A stretch of DNA of 64,000 nucleotides, taken from IMG/VR virus record IMGVR_UViG_3300035661_000053, positions 1-64,000 of that record; one strand, written 5' to 3'. This DNA is from a virus. The notes under the pieces were generated by a model that was not told the origin of the DNA, did not search any database, and worked only from the letters and a program-made list of their open reading frames with translations. A program made the translations under genes and the position numbers. Shown in pieces: positions 1 through 7,051 of the stretch (positions are counted from its first letter, which is position 1; each line of letters opens with the position of its first letter).

Positions 1-127
1 TCGCCGGTACTGCCTCCCTTTTGGGAGGCTTCGCCGGTACTGCCTCCCTTTTGGGAGGCTTCGCCGGTACTGCCTCCCTTTTGGGAGGCTTCGCCGGTAC
101 TGCCTCCCTTTTGGGAGGCTTCGCCGG
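1..127. repeat. Tandem 30-bp hairpin repeat array (4 copies plus 7 bp)
   Basis: Four identical 30-bp units fill 1-120 and a further 7 bp of the unit follow. Each unit carries a perfect 7-bp stem, gcctccc/gggaggc, closed by a tttt loop (first copy 12-18 and 23-29). There are no spacers, so it is not a CRISPR array. All six reading frames through the unit are open because 30 is a multiple of three and the unit has no stop codon. The array begins at the window edge, so its true copy number is unknown and it may also be where an assembly collapsed or ended. Confidence 0.95.
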
Positions 128-155
128 ATGCTCATTATTTATCATTTTCTTACGA

Positions 156-163
156 CAAATATA
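156..163 (-). promoter_or_regulatory. Candidate Bacteroidota -7 element reading toward the repeat array
   Basis: On the minus strand the sequence is TATATTTG, matching the TAnnTTTG -7 consensus of Bacteroidota. The flank TATATAAA...TTCG-TATATTTGT resembles the stronger promoter at 47917-47947. No clear TTTG is seen at -33. It lies downstream of the gene at 199-429 and points at the repeat array and whatever lies beyond the window edge. Confidence 0.35.
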
Positions 164-198
164 CGAAGATTTATATAAATAAAAAATATTTATCTTCT

Positions 199-429
199 TC
201 ATTGTTTCCTCATTTTCTCATCTTCAATCTCGATAATCGCTCGCAATCCAGCGACAATCTTTCGCGCGGTCTCAATGCCAACATCCTTATAATTACCACC
301 TATCCAAAATCGAACTATGTGCAGTTGAGCCAGATGCTCAATTGTCAAATTTGCGAATGGAACCTTACCTCCTTGCAGGGTTCTCGTTTTCCTCGCCTTG
401 AACGAAAGATAGAATCCGGGAAACATCAT
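199..429 (-). CDS. Small hypothetical protein (76 aa)
   Basis: I do not recognise this protein. It is a basic 76-residue polypeptide with a hydrophobic, aromatic N-terminus (MMFPGFYLSF) and a helical, charged C-terminus. Its first ATG overlaps the stop codon of the upstream gene as TAATG at 429-431, so it is probably translated by coupling to that gene. It is the last gene before the repeat array. The overlapping plus-strand frame is judged a shadow because all neighbours are on the minus strand. Confidence 0.55.
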   Translation of the reverse strand: MMFPGFYLSFKARKTRTLQGGKVPFANLTIEHLAQLHIVRFWIGGNYKDVGIETARKIVAGLRAIIEIEDEKMRKQ

Positions 430-959
430 TAGGGTATCACCCTTTCAAGCACGTCCCAAAATTCTATTTCATCGGGGACATTTTCAACTCTGCCATTAGC
501 AATGGTCCTAAGCCTCTCCATTGCAACTTCAATGGCAGTATCCAGAAGTCTTTTCAAGAATGCTTCTGGATTATTAAAGCGATCATGCTCATGTAAATCG
601 GCATACATGTCATCCTTCGTTGTATGCGGTGTTACAAATAATATCAAGCCCTCTAGAGGCGCATTCCTATCCGCGTCTAAGAAGGCCACCGCCGGATGCA
701 TCGACCCACTTACATTAGGTTCGAATATGTATCCAGGGATAGTATCATTGATGAAATTCCTCAACTGCTCTGCTGTGAGATTCCGCCTTATGAATTTTTG
801 GTATATTTTTGGCTCCCTACAGTCCACGGCGTAACCTCTCCAATCTGTCCCTATTTCGTTTTCTTTCATTTCGCCGGCTTCTCTACCCCAATTCTTACGC
901 CTAATTTGGTGGAATTGTTCTTTATTAACACACAAAATAGAATCATAAATAATTTTCAT
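429..959 (-). CDS. Hypothetical protein (176 aa)
   Basis: Unrecognised soluble protein without membrane segments or cysteine clusters. The N-terminal third is basic, and a central stretch is rich in small and hydrophobic residues (AVAFLDADRNAPLEG) followed by an acidic, helical C-terminus. It is preceded by about 160 bp without a gene (960-1121) and its stop overlaps the start of the next small gene. Its position after the lysis module, in a cluster of unrecognised genes, is typical of accessory or early host-interaction genes, but no function can be assigned. Confidence 0.6.
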   Translation of the reverse strand: MKIIYDSILCVNKEQFHQIRRKNWGREAGEMKENEIGTDWRGYAVDCREPKIYQKFIRRNLTAEQLRNFINDTIPGYIFEPNVSGSMHPAVAFLDADRNAPLEGLILFVTPHTTKDDMYADLHEHDRFNNPEAFLKRLLDTAIEVAMERLRTIANGRVENVPDEIEFWDVLERVIP

Positions 960-1121
960 ACTCGTACCTTTTTTAATAAATTTTAGATTTTATCACGTCG
1001 AGATTAGAATGAGACTGCCCGCTGGGAACTTTCCCATGTATGAATTTCCTGCACGCATTTTCGGGTAATCCATTGTGCATCCAGCATTTCTCATTAATAA
1101 TTAGCATTATGAATTCTCCCA

Positions 1122-1394
1122 TTATTTAATGTGTAATTCTGAAAGTATTTTTTGGTGCGCTTCTATTGGCTGCTGTAAAGCTATATCAGCAAGACAAGCT
1201 TTACTTTTGCGGTCACGAAGGGGCTCATTTTTCAAGAAATATATAAAGTCAATCTGATCTTTAGGCTCCATGCCCCGGTATCTTTCGAGAAAATGAATGG
1301 GTCTATCCCCATGTAAAATAAAAAGAGATTCGAACATTTCTGCACGTTCCATTGCTCTTTCATCAATGAGTTCTTTTTTTGATTTATTTGCCAT
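1122..1394 (-). CDS. Small hypothetical protein (90 aa)
   Basis: Unrecognised, highly charged and predicted mostly helical. It starts MANKSKKELIDERA and contains a short segment FLERYRGMEPKDQIDFIYFL. There is no signal peptide or membrane segment. It lies 48 bp downstream of the zinc-finger-like gene at 1443-2606 and is probably co-transcribed with it. Confidence 0.6.
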   Translation of the reverse strand: MANKSKKELIDERAMERAEMFESLFILHGDRPIHFLERYRGMEPKDQIDFIYFLKNEPLRDRKSKACLADIALQQPIEAHQKILSELHIK

Positions 1395-1442
1395 TACTTT
1401 TCTATCCTTTTTTTAATATAATTTTCAGGTGAGTTGAGCATC

Positions 1443-2606
1443 TTAAAAATATCTTTTTAATTCGTTTAATTTCCTCTCCTTTTCGGATAACTGAATGTAT
1501 TCAGCTATCATAGCCGTAATATCCTCTGGGTCATAACCAAAAGAACACATAGTCGTACTATGCACCGTGAGGTCACTTTCAGTTATTAATCCAGCTATAA
1601 TCGCATGGAAAGCTTCGAAAGGATATTTTATCCCAGACTTTTTTGCTTCGCATTCACTCCCAAATACTCGCTCTGGGGGGATCAACATCCTCGTTTCGGC
1701 AGTTTGATTCCGCAAATATTTGCGTGCAACATCCTGCCTACAATCGTAAGGTCTTGCGTATACTGATATTGCCCCACAATAATCACGCACTAAGACTTTT
1801 TTCCGCATCCCAATCGCGGCTTTTATTACCGCGGTTGGAAAATCTCTTTTGGAATTACAATTGCAAATATTGTCCCAACCCACTAAGCTTTCACGCTCGT
1901 AAGGCAGGGCATACATTCTATAGTCCACTGCCTCTGTAGGAACTCCCATTTCAAGGGTTTCCGCACGAAGGCAGGAAACGCAAATTATACCATAAGGAAA
2001 TTCATCCTCCTTTCGGTAATTTAGCACTCCGGGAGTTTCTTCTTCTTTTATTGTGCGGTCGCAAACATCGCACTTAAAGGTGCGATTATTCCTCAACTCT
2101 GCCGCCTCGTCGAAGCATGCTTGGCAACAATAATGCTGCTCTTCAGGCTCCATATAGAAGGCGCCCCTATAAACTTGAAAATTCAAACTATTATTTCCTG
2201 CATACTTAATGCCACAGTTGTAGCAAGTGTAAATTCTCATCTTCTTCTTGTGTTCCTTTTTCGTGACCACCCCCGTTACTCTCAATCTGTCCCCCGTATT
2301 CTCATTGTAATTCTCGACCCATTCTTTAGCTAATAAGAACCCCAATAGAGCCGCCTTCTCCTTACGAAGGGACTCTAATACCTTTTGTTGGTATTGTTCA
2401 CCGAACAAGTTTATTTGTTTGGAGTGGACTACTCCTTCGTATGCCTCTCGCCGCATCTCCATTTCCTCGACCTCCTTAAGTGAGTCTTCGCTCAAAAGAG
2501 AAACCGGCAAAAGAATATCTTTGTATAGTTTATATCGATGCCGGGTGCCAGTCGTTTTAATGGACAAGCAAAGAGCTGTATTTTCAGTATAACCCGCGTA
2601 ATTCAT
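1443..2606 (-). CDS. Cysteine-rich, probably zinc-binding protein (387 aa)
   Basis: No family is recognised, but the protein has several paired-cysteine knuckles that look like zinc ribbons: CYNC followed by CCQAC, then CDVC followed by CVSC, and later isolated CNCN and DYC motifs. The N-terminal 120 residues are charged and helical; the C-terminal 150 residues contain no further cysteine pairs. Zinc ribbons of this kind usually mediate binding to nucleic acid or to host proteins. It is the first gene downstream of the terminator-bounded gap at 2607-2979, so it probably heads its own short transcript with the three genes that follow. Function remains unknown. Confidence 0.65.
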   Translation of the reverse strand: MNYAGYTENTALCLSIKTTGTRHRYKLYKDILLPVSLLSEDSLKEVEEMEMRREAYEGVVHSKQINLFGEQYQQKVLESLRKEKAALLGFLLAKEWVENYNENTGDRLRVTGVVTKKEHKKKMRIYTCYNCGIKYAGNNSLNFQVYRGAFYMEPEEQHYCCQACFDEAAELRNNRTFKCDVCDRTIKEEETPGVLNYRKEDEFPYGIICVSCLRAETLEMGVPTEAVDYRMYALPYERESLVGWDNICNCNSKRDFPTAVIKAAIGMRKKVLVRDYCGAISVYARPYDCRQDVARKYLRNQTAETRMLIPPERVFGSECEAKKSGIKYPFEAFHAIIAGLITESDLTVHSTTMCSFGYDPEDITAMIAEYIQLSEKERKLNELKRYF

Positions 2607-2908
2607 GATAGGACTCCTTTTATTGTTTGAAAGTTTTTAGTTAACAAAGGAATATAAAGAAAAAAGAAATGAGATGAAATAGAGAAGATAAACAATAATA
2701 CTTTGTATAACCCAGTAATTAAATGCTATATAAAAATGGCTTTCATAGAAGCGTTTTAAGCCTCGAGCTGCCTTTTGGAGCCGTATTTGTACCCCCAGAG
2801 CATTTTAGCCCCAAATTACCCCACTCCTCTGCGTAATAGACCCCATTTACGGGGTATCCAATGTGGGCATTTTGGGCAAATTCTGATATACCAGCTATCC
2901 AAAACGCA
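2607..2908. other. Long non-coding gap with G/C-run motifs
   Basis: No gene is seen in this stretch. From about 2735 it carries the element ggctttcat-aga-agcgttttaagc followed by many short runs of C or G (ccccc, gcccc, acccc, cggggt) set in AT-rich spacers. A related element, ggcttcattaga-gccgttttaagc, followed by similar gggg/cccc runs, occurs at 56581-56760. The pair could be origin-like, packaging-related or a transcriptional control region. Nothing in the sequence decides between these. Confidence 0.5.
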
Positions 2909-2945
2909 AAAAGGGCACTCGTACCGAAATACGGGGTGCCCTTTT
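2909..2945 (-). terminator. Strong, probably bidirectional terminator after the lysis cassette
   Basis: Perfect 10-bp stem aaaagggcac (2909-2918) / gtgccctttt (2936-2945), with an inner cgta/tacg stem in the loop. On the minus strand it is followed by five T residues, and it lies 35 bp beyond the endolysin stop codon. It also ends in a short T run on the plus strand. Confidence 0.85.
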
Positions 2946-2979
2946 AGACTGTTGTTTCTGAACTGTACGGAACTGGGTT

Positions 2980-3678
2980 TTACCTAACGAGCTCAACTGG
3001 CTTAATAGCCGCATCTCCATCGCTGGGTTTTTCCGGAATTAAGTATTTTTTTTCTGCCTGCTCAAGCAGATAATCATAGTCATCTAATCTTGTTGGTGTA
3101 TGCTTATCGTACCCAAGTCCATTGTATCTTATAGCAAATCGTTTGAAATTGTGGGAAATCAAATCAGGAGCCATCCCGGATTTAATAATGAAGTACGTGA
3201 ATGCCTGAAGGTGTCTATCCTCGGATATTTTGAAATCATTCAACATTGCTTCAGCAGAAGGGTATCCTGCCAGGTCATGATTAAAACCCATGACTTGAAA
3301 TTTGCCATAAGAGCAAGATTCTTGTGCTGCATTCTTATCGAGTAAAATTGCTGCTTGTACCTTCTGCCATTGTATTCCCGGGTCCCCGTAATGGCAAGCG
3401 TGTATATCCCAATTCCCTGTCAAGGATAATGGATACGTGAAAGTGAACGGGTATTCTTTTCCATGCGCGTCCTTTTTTGTCTGGGTTATGGTTACTGTCT
3501 TGTCCTTATATTTCCCTCCCGTGAGTCTCCCGAAAACATAAGGCTCAAAAAGTATTTTGAGATCACCATTTTCGAGAAAGCCACTTGACCCAGATTCGAC
3601 TTCAGCAACAGCTTTTATTACGCTTACAGCACAACCAATTTGCTTGGCAGAATCTTGAAATGCTTTTTCCGAGATCAT
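2980..3678 (-). CDS. Endolysin, N-acetylmuramidase family (DUF3380-like)
   Basis: This 232-residue protein is the probable peptidoglycan hydrolase that opens the cell wall at the end of infection. The N-terminal half has the N-acetylmuramidase pattern AVAEVESGSSGF...ILFEPYVF (residues 23-48), in which the glutamate at about 26 or 28 is the expected catalytic acid. It continues with SYGKFQVMGFNH and RYNGLGY, both typical of the family. The C-terminus is a short Pro/Lys-rich tail. There is no signal peptide, so release to the periplasm should depend on a holin. Its start overlaps the stop of the holin-like gene at 3675 (ATGA), and a strong terminator follows. Confidence 0.9.
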   Translation of the reverse strand: MISEKAFQDSAKQIGCAVSVIKAVAEVESGSSGFLENGDLKILFEPYVFGRLTGGKYKDKTVTITQTKKDAHGKEYPFTFTYPLSLTGNWDIHACHYGDPGIQWQKVQAAILLDKNAAQESCSYGKFQVMGFNHDLAGYPSAEAMLNDFKISEDRHLQAFTYFIIKSGMAPDLISHNFKRFAIRYNGLGYDKHTPTRLDDYDYLLEQAEKKYLIPEKPSDGDAAIKPVELVR

Positions 3679-4070
3679 GATGCCACTTCTTCAGCGTTTA
3701 CTTGTGATGCCGGGGGATTCACGATAACATTGTTATTTGTTACCGGGGCTGTAACACGGCGAGTATCGAAATACCCCATGACCATTGTTAGGATTGAGCT
3801 AAAGCCCAAAAGTGTGAGTATTATAATAACCCATGTCTCGGGTATTTCCGGGAGTGCCTTCGTAGCTCCTGCAATAGTACCATAATATTTTATGAAGTGC
3901 CCTATAACAAGGAAAGAACCCACACGCCTGAAAGAACCCTTCCCATCTGGCTCAGAAAGAATACTCTTCAGCCATTCCAACTGTGCAACCAGAAAAGACA
4001 CCACCGCGACAATAATAAGCCACACGTTATTAAAGCGTGTAGCCAACCAGTTATATACTTTCGAGATCAT
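3675..4070 (-). CDS. Two-TM membrane protein, holin candidate (131 aa)
   Basis: Two hydrophobic segments are visible, one near residues 17-36 (LIIVAVVSFLVAQLEWL) and one near residues 80-103 (WVIIILTLLGFSSILTMVMGYF). They are separated by a polar loop containing GKGSFRRVGSFLV and followed by a polar tail. Size, topology and direct translational coupling to the endolysin make it the best holin candidate of the cassette. Known holins are too diverse for motif proof, and the one-TM protein at 4615-5043 is an alternative. Two hairpins lie just upstream (4097-4156). Confidence 0.6.
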   Translation of the reverse strand: MISKVYNWLATRFNNVWLIIVAVVSFLVAQLEWLKSILSEPDGKGSFRRVGSFLVIGHFIKYYGTIAGATKALPEIPETWVIIILTLLGFSSILTMVMGYFDTRRVTAPVTNNNVIVNPPASQVNAEEVAS

Positions 4071-4096
4071 ATGTTTACCTTTCTTTTATATAAATA

Positions 4097-4120
4097 AAGC
4101 CTCATGGATACATGAAGCTT
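4097..4120 (-). terminator. Hairpin, possible terminator or attenuator inside the lysis cassette
   Basis: Interrupted stem aagc-tcatg (4097-4106) / catga-gctt (4111-4120) with a gata loop, followed on the minus strand by TATTTATATAAAAG. A second GC-rich hairpin (gcggg/cccgc) lies directly upstream around 4135-4157. Together they separate the 108-aa gene from the holin-like and endolysin genes, and could set their relative expression. Confidence 0.45.
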
Positions 4121-4157
4121 GAGTTTTTCTTTAACGCGGGATACCTTGATAGCCCGC

Positions 4158-4484
4158 TTATCTTACTGTACGTACAGTTTTAGTGAATAATTTCATTGTC
4201 GCGCCAGAAGAGAATCCAGATAGTTTCACAGTACTGACACCTTCAAAGTTCGCGGGGTCGATTACATAGTACTGATTTGCTGTCAATGCCGGGAGGACTA
4301 AAGCCCCGGTAGTATTATTCATGGGGTAGGCATCAGTGCCATCTGTTGAAGCGGATATTGTAACTCCGGCAGAAGCGGTGCCTGTCAAGAGTACGATACC
4401 ACAAAGGAGGTCCTCACCAAGACCCACGTATATGAAATCTTCGCCTGTTTTTACTGTTGCGTTTTTTATATTTTTGAGTGCCAT
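4158..4484 (-). CDS. Small beta-rich hypothetical protein (108 aa)
   Basis: No family is recognised. The sequence is low in charge and rich in Gly, Thr, Val and Ala, with alternating hydrophobic residues (GIVLLTGTASAGVTISAS, YYVIDPANFEGVSTVKLSGF). This suggests an all-beta fold of the kind found in small virion surface or fibre-associated proteins. No signal peptide or membrane segment is seen. It sits among lysis genes but could equally be a structural protein. Confidence 0.6.
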   Translation of the reverse strand: MALKNIKNATVKTGEDFIYVGLGEDLLCGIVLLTGTASAGVTISASTDGTDAYPMNNTTGALVLPALTANQYYVIDPANFEGVSTVKLSGFSSGATMKLFTKTVRTVR

Positions 4485-4614
4485 TTTGTTGCCTTTATAC
4501 TTTATTGATTATCAATGGTCAAATTTACTTGTTTAAGGGCATCACCAGTAAATCCTGAATGATGACCCTGAAAGTACTTGGTACATCGCGTTGTTCTTCT
4601 ATTACAATTATCCT

Positions 4615-5043
4615 CTATTTTTGTTGTTCGCCTATTTCGGCGCTTTTAGCTTTTCCGTTCTCAACATGTATTTGTGCCCTTACTTCTTCTCGCAAAGCCT
4701 TCACCTCATTCGTGAGTTCATTTCTTTGCGAGTTCGCGAATATAGACGATATTGTGGCAAAAATAATAGCCACGAGAGAAGTCACACCTACGATACGCCA
4801 TACAACAGAATCTCCCTGCTTCTCATTGTCGACTTTAACAGAATCAACCGTGATCAATAAATCCTTTTGTATGCCCTCTTTACCGGTGAAGTACTCATTC
4901 GTCTTTCGAGTGGTATCATTTATTTGTGTTAAAGTTTCGAGAACCTTTGTTAGTACCCTGATGAACTCCGCCTGTTGCTCCATGACAACCTTGAGTTCAA
5001 GAATGTCGTTCTTATCAGTAATTGCCACGGGTTGTTTCGACAT
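4615..5043 (-). CDS. Single-TM protein with coiled coils (142 aa)
   Basis: The N-terminal 75 residues form a helical, heptad-like region (LKVVMEQQAEFIRVLTKVLETL). One membrane segment follows near residues 82-101 (WRIVGVTSLVAIIFATISSIF), then a short charged C-terminal coiled coil. The arrangement resembles small phage membrane proteins of the haemolysin XhlA or holin-accessory type, but no motif proves it. Its start codon lies 29 bp inside the 3' end of the receiver-PAS-PAS gene, so the two are translationally linked, making it a plausible membrane partner of that protein. Confidence 0.6.
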   Translation of the reverse strand: MSKQPVAITDKNDILELKVVMEQQAEFIRVLTKVLETLTQINDTTRKTNEYFTGKEGIQKDLLITVDSVKVDNEKQGDSVVWRIVGVTSLVAIIFATISSIFANSQRNELTNEVKALREEVRAQIHVENGKAKSAEIGEQQK

Positions 5044-6220
5044 GCTTCGTGCTCATTTCTAAAAAATTATTCAAAACACTTCGGAGTTCCTTTGAACTAT
5101 TTGTTATTGCCTCGATGCTTTTAGCCCTGCTATAGTATTCTTCCCTTTCCGTTACATCCTGCATGATAGCTATAATCTTTGTCCCGTTGAAAGGGGACAC
5201 TACACATTCCCAGATTTCGTTTTCTACTTTATACTGGAAAATTCTTTTCCGCCTGTTTTGGCTCACGAAAGTAAAATTGGCTATAAACGTGTCCCGTGTC
5301 TCATCATCAAGTATCGTGGCACCTACATGTTGCCCCAAGAATTCTGAGGGCGCCGCGAAGAAATTCTCGGATTGCTCCGGGTAGCATTTCAAGTACTTTA
5401 AGTCATTATCCAAAATAAAGATGAGCGATTTGTTGGCCTCGATGATGCTTTTCAGCTCGATGCCCATTTCCCGCTGCTTCGTGATGTCCGATTTATAGGC
5501 AATAATATGGGTTACTTTGCCTTCTTCTGAATAAGGAACCGCGGTTAGTTCCTCCCAATACAGGGAGCCATCCTTTCTCTTGTTGCAAATTTCATTTTTC
5601 CATGTGCGACCATTAAGAACAGTCTCCCAGAGATTAGTGTAAAAAGTATCCTCATGCAAACCCGATTTGAAAATCCTTGTATGCGCCCCCAATAGTTCTT
5701 CTTTCGTGTATCCGGTTTGTCTTTCCATTTGCTCATTGACATACACGATGTTGCCTTCAATATCAACAATAGTCACACCCATGGGTATCTTTTCCGAGAC
5801 AACCTGGTATTGTAGCATTTCGGCGAACTTATTCAGAGCCCTCGTTGCATTTATTTGCTCTTTTTTTATCGAGTAATAGCTAACAAGCTCATCCCGATTA
5901 TAGGGCTTCAGAAAGAATTTATCAATGCCCATATCAATAAGCTTTATTAGCAATTCATTATTCGTGCTGGCAGTCATTACCGCGATATTTCGGTCTTTAA
6001 CGTTTTCTTGGATAACACGGATAAGATCAAGACCTGTATGCCCGGCACCCAAATTTATATCCACGAGAAAAAGATTTGGATTTTCGATACCTATTTTATC
6101 AACAGCATCATCGAAACCAGCAGCAACAATAATTTCGCTATCTTTCAGGACTTTCAACAGAATCTTCTTGGTAATCCAAACATGTTCTGGGTTGTCTTCA
6201 ACAATAAGCAGCTTACACAT
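5015..6220 (-). CDS. Response-regulator receiver with two PAS domains, no output domain
   Basis: A 401-residue signalling protein. Residues 1-115 are a CheY-like receiver with the acidic pair E8-D9 (LLIVEDN), the phospho-acceptor D54 (LFLVDINLG), a Thr at 83 (AVMTAST) and the conserved K105-P (FFLKPYN). Residues about 135-250 are a canonical PAS/PAC unit (VYVNEQMERQTGYTKEELLG, then AYKSDITKQRE). Residues about 255-360 are a second PAS-like unit ending MQDVTEREE. The last 40 residues are helical. No histidine kinase, GGDEF, EAL or DNA-binding domain follows. I chose the ATG at 6220 because the receiver fold begins there; an in-frame GTG at 6256 is possible. It overlaps genes on both sides. A receiver-PAS protein in a phage lysis cassette is very unusual; a role in sensing when to lyse is inference. 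Confidence 0.9.
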   Translation of the reverse strand: MCKLLIVEDNPEHVWITKKILLKVLKDSEIIVAAGFDDAVDKIGIENPNLFLVDINLGAGHTGLDLIRVIQENVKDRNIAVMTASTNNELLIKLIDMGIDKFFLKPYNRDELVSYYSIKKEQINATRALNKFAEMLQYQVVSEKIPMGVTIVDIEGNIVYVNEQMERQTGYTKEELLGAHTRIFKSGLHEDTFYTNLWETVLNGRTWKNEICNKRKDGSLYWEELTAVPYSEEGKVTHIIAYKSDITKQREMGIELKSIIEANKSLIFILDNDLKYLKCYPEQSENFFAAPSEFLGQHVGATILDDETRDTFIANFTFVSQNRRKRIFQYKVENEIWECVVSPFNGTKIIAIMQDVTEREEYYSRAKSIEAITNSSKELRSVLNNFLEMSTKHVETTRGNY

Positions 6221-6662
6221 GTGAGTACCCGTAAAAGATATATCCAGTAATGCCACACAAGAGAAGCTTTACAACCACCGGGGGAATGTGAAGGCGTTCA
6301 AGCTGAACAATTGTCCAATCAGTTATATCCCAATTCCCGTCTACTGAAGGGAGTGCATCGAAATCCCTTCCACGAAAAAAATCTATAAAGAAGTCATTCC
6401 ACAACCAACGTGATACACCAAGATACACGAAGGCAAAGCATAGACCCTTTACCGTGATGCCCGGGTATACCGCGACAATCATAACAACATGCACGATAGC
6501 TTTTTCAAAAATGTCGGCAACATGCCATACACCGATATTCTTTTTGTACAAAACAGGATTCGTAACCGTTGTACTTTCCATTGCGCGAATAAAACCTACA
6601 TCACGATAGGCTTTCACCCCATAAAAAATAATAACCAGAAGTGTCAAGATTGCTATTGTCAT
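6213..6662 (-). CDS. Three-TM membrane protein (149 aa)
   Basis: Hydrophobic segments are seen at about residues 1-18 (MTIAILTLLVIIFYGVKAY), 58-80 (VHVVMIVAVYPGITVKGLCFAFVYLG) and 127-145 (VVVKLLLCGITGYIFYGY). Between them are aromatic and charged stretches such as WLWNDFFIDFFRGRDF. No family is recognised. Its stop overlaps the start of the receiver-PAS-PAS gene by 8 bp, and its start overlaps the o-spanin-like gene by 4 bp. It could be a holin-like protein or a membrane partner for the sensor. Confidence 0.65.
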   Translation of the reverse strand: MTIAILTLLVIIFYGVKAYRDVGFIRAMESTTVTNPVLYKKNIGVWHVADIFEKAIVHVVMIVAVYPGITVKGLCFAFVYLGVSRWLWNDFFIDFFRGRDFDALPSVDGNWDITDWTIVQLERLHIPPVVVKLLLCGITGYIFYGYSHV

Positions 6663-7051
6663 CGGTTACCTCGTATGATATATCCAACACAAAAACCCGC
6701 GACACCAAAAGCATAAGGACGGACTTTATCCCAAAAAGTAGGCTCGAGTGCATCAGCCTCCTTTTGCTTGAGAAGGAAGTTATCCTCGAGTAATTTTTGT
6801 TTCTGCTGGAGTAAATCAATCTCCTGATTCTGCTTCGCGATCACGAGATTTTTCAAGCTGTCAGCAGAAAAAAGATACTGGTAGTCCGAATAAATTTTTG
6901 TTATGAATTTAAGTTCTTCTTTGGTTACCTTGACTGAAGAGGAATCCAGCTTAGAAACCGATTGGCCGAAGCTTATAGTAGAAATTGATAAGACTATCAA
7001 TGTCAGTAGTATTACTGATGATTTCATTTCGTTGTTCTTTTTCTTTGTCAA
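6659..7051 (-). CDS. Exported coiled-coil protein, spanin-like partner
   Basis: A 130-residue protein with a signal peptide or N-terminal anchor (SSVILLTLIVLSISTISFGQ), a long Gln/Lys/Leu-rich coiled coil (QEIDLLQQKQKLLEDNFLLKQKEAD) and a short hydrophobic C-terminal stretch (AFGVAGFCVGYII). The gene overlaps the next upstream gene by 101 bp in another frame, an arrangement typical of Rz/Rz1 spanin pairs. There is no lipobox cysteine after the signal region, so it is not a classical o-spanin lipoprotein. Spanin function is inferred from context and topology. Confidence 0.6.
   Translation of the reverse strand: MTKKKNNEMKSSVILLTLIVLSISTISFGQSVSKLDSSSVKVTKEELKFITKIYSDYQYLFSADSLKNLVIAKQNQEIDLLQQKQKLLEDNFLLKQKEADALEPTFWDKVRPYAFGVAGFCVGYIIRGNR

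Noticed and set aside
1-127. CRISPR array
   Set aside because: The units are directly adjacent with no spacers and no cas genes; the Cas4-like nuclease at 30402 belongs to the recombination module.
4559-5062. 167-codon open frame on the plus strand
   Set aside because: Antisense to the TM-coiled-coil gene at 4615-5043, with Ser/Cys/Phe-rich composition and no neighbour on that strand.
6221-6256. GTG start at 6256 for the receiver-PAS-PAS protein
   Set aside because: The receiver fold starts directly after the ATG at 6220, and the 12 added residues have no receiver character; kept only as an alternative.
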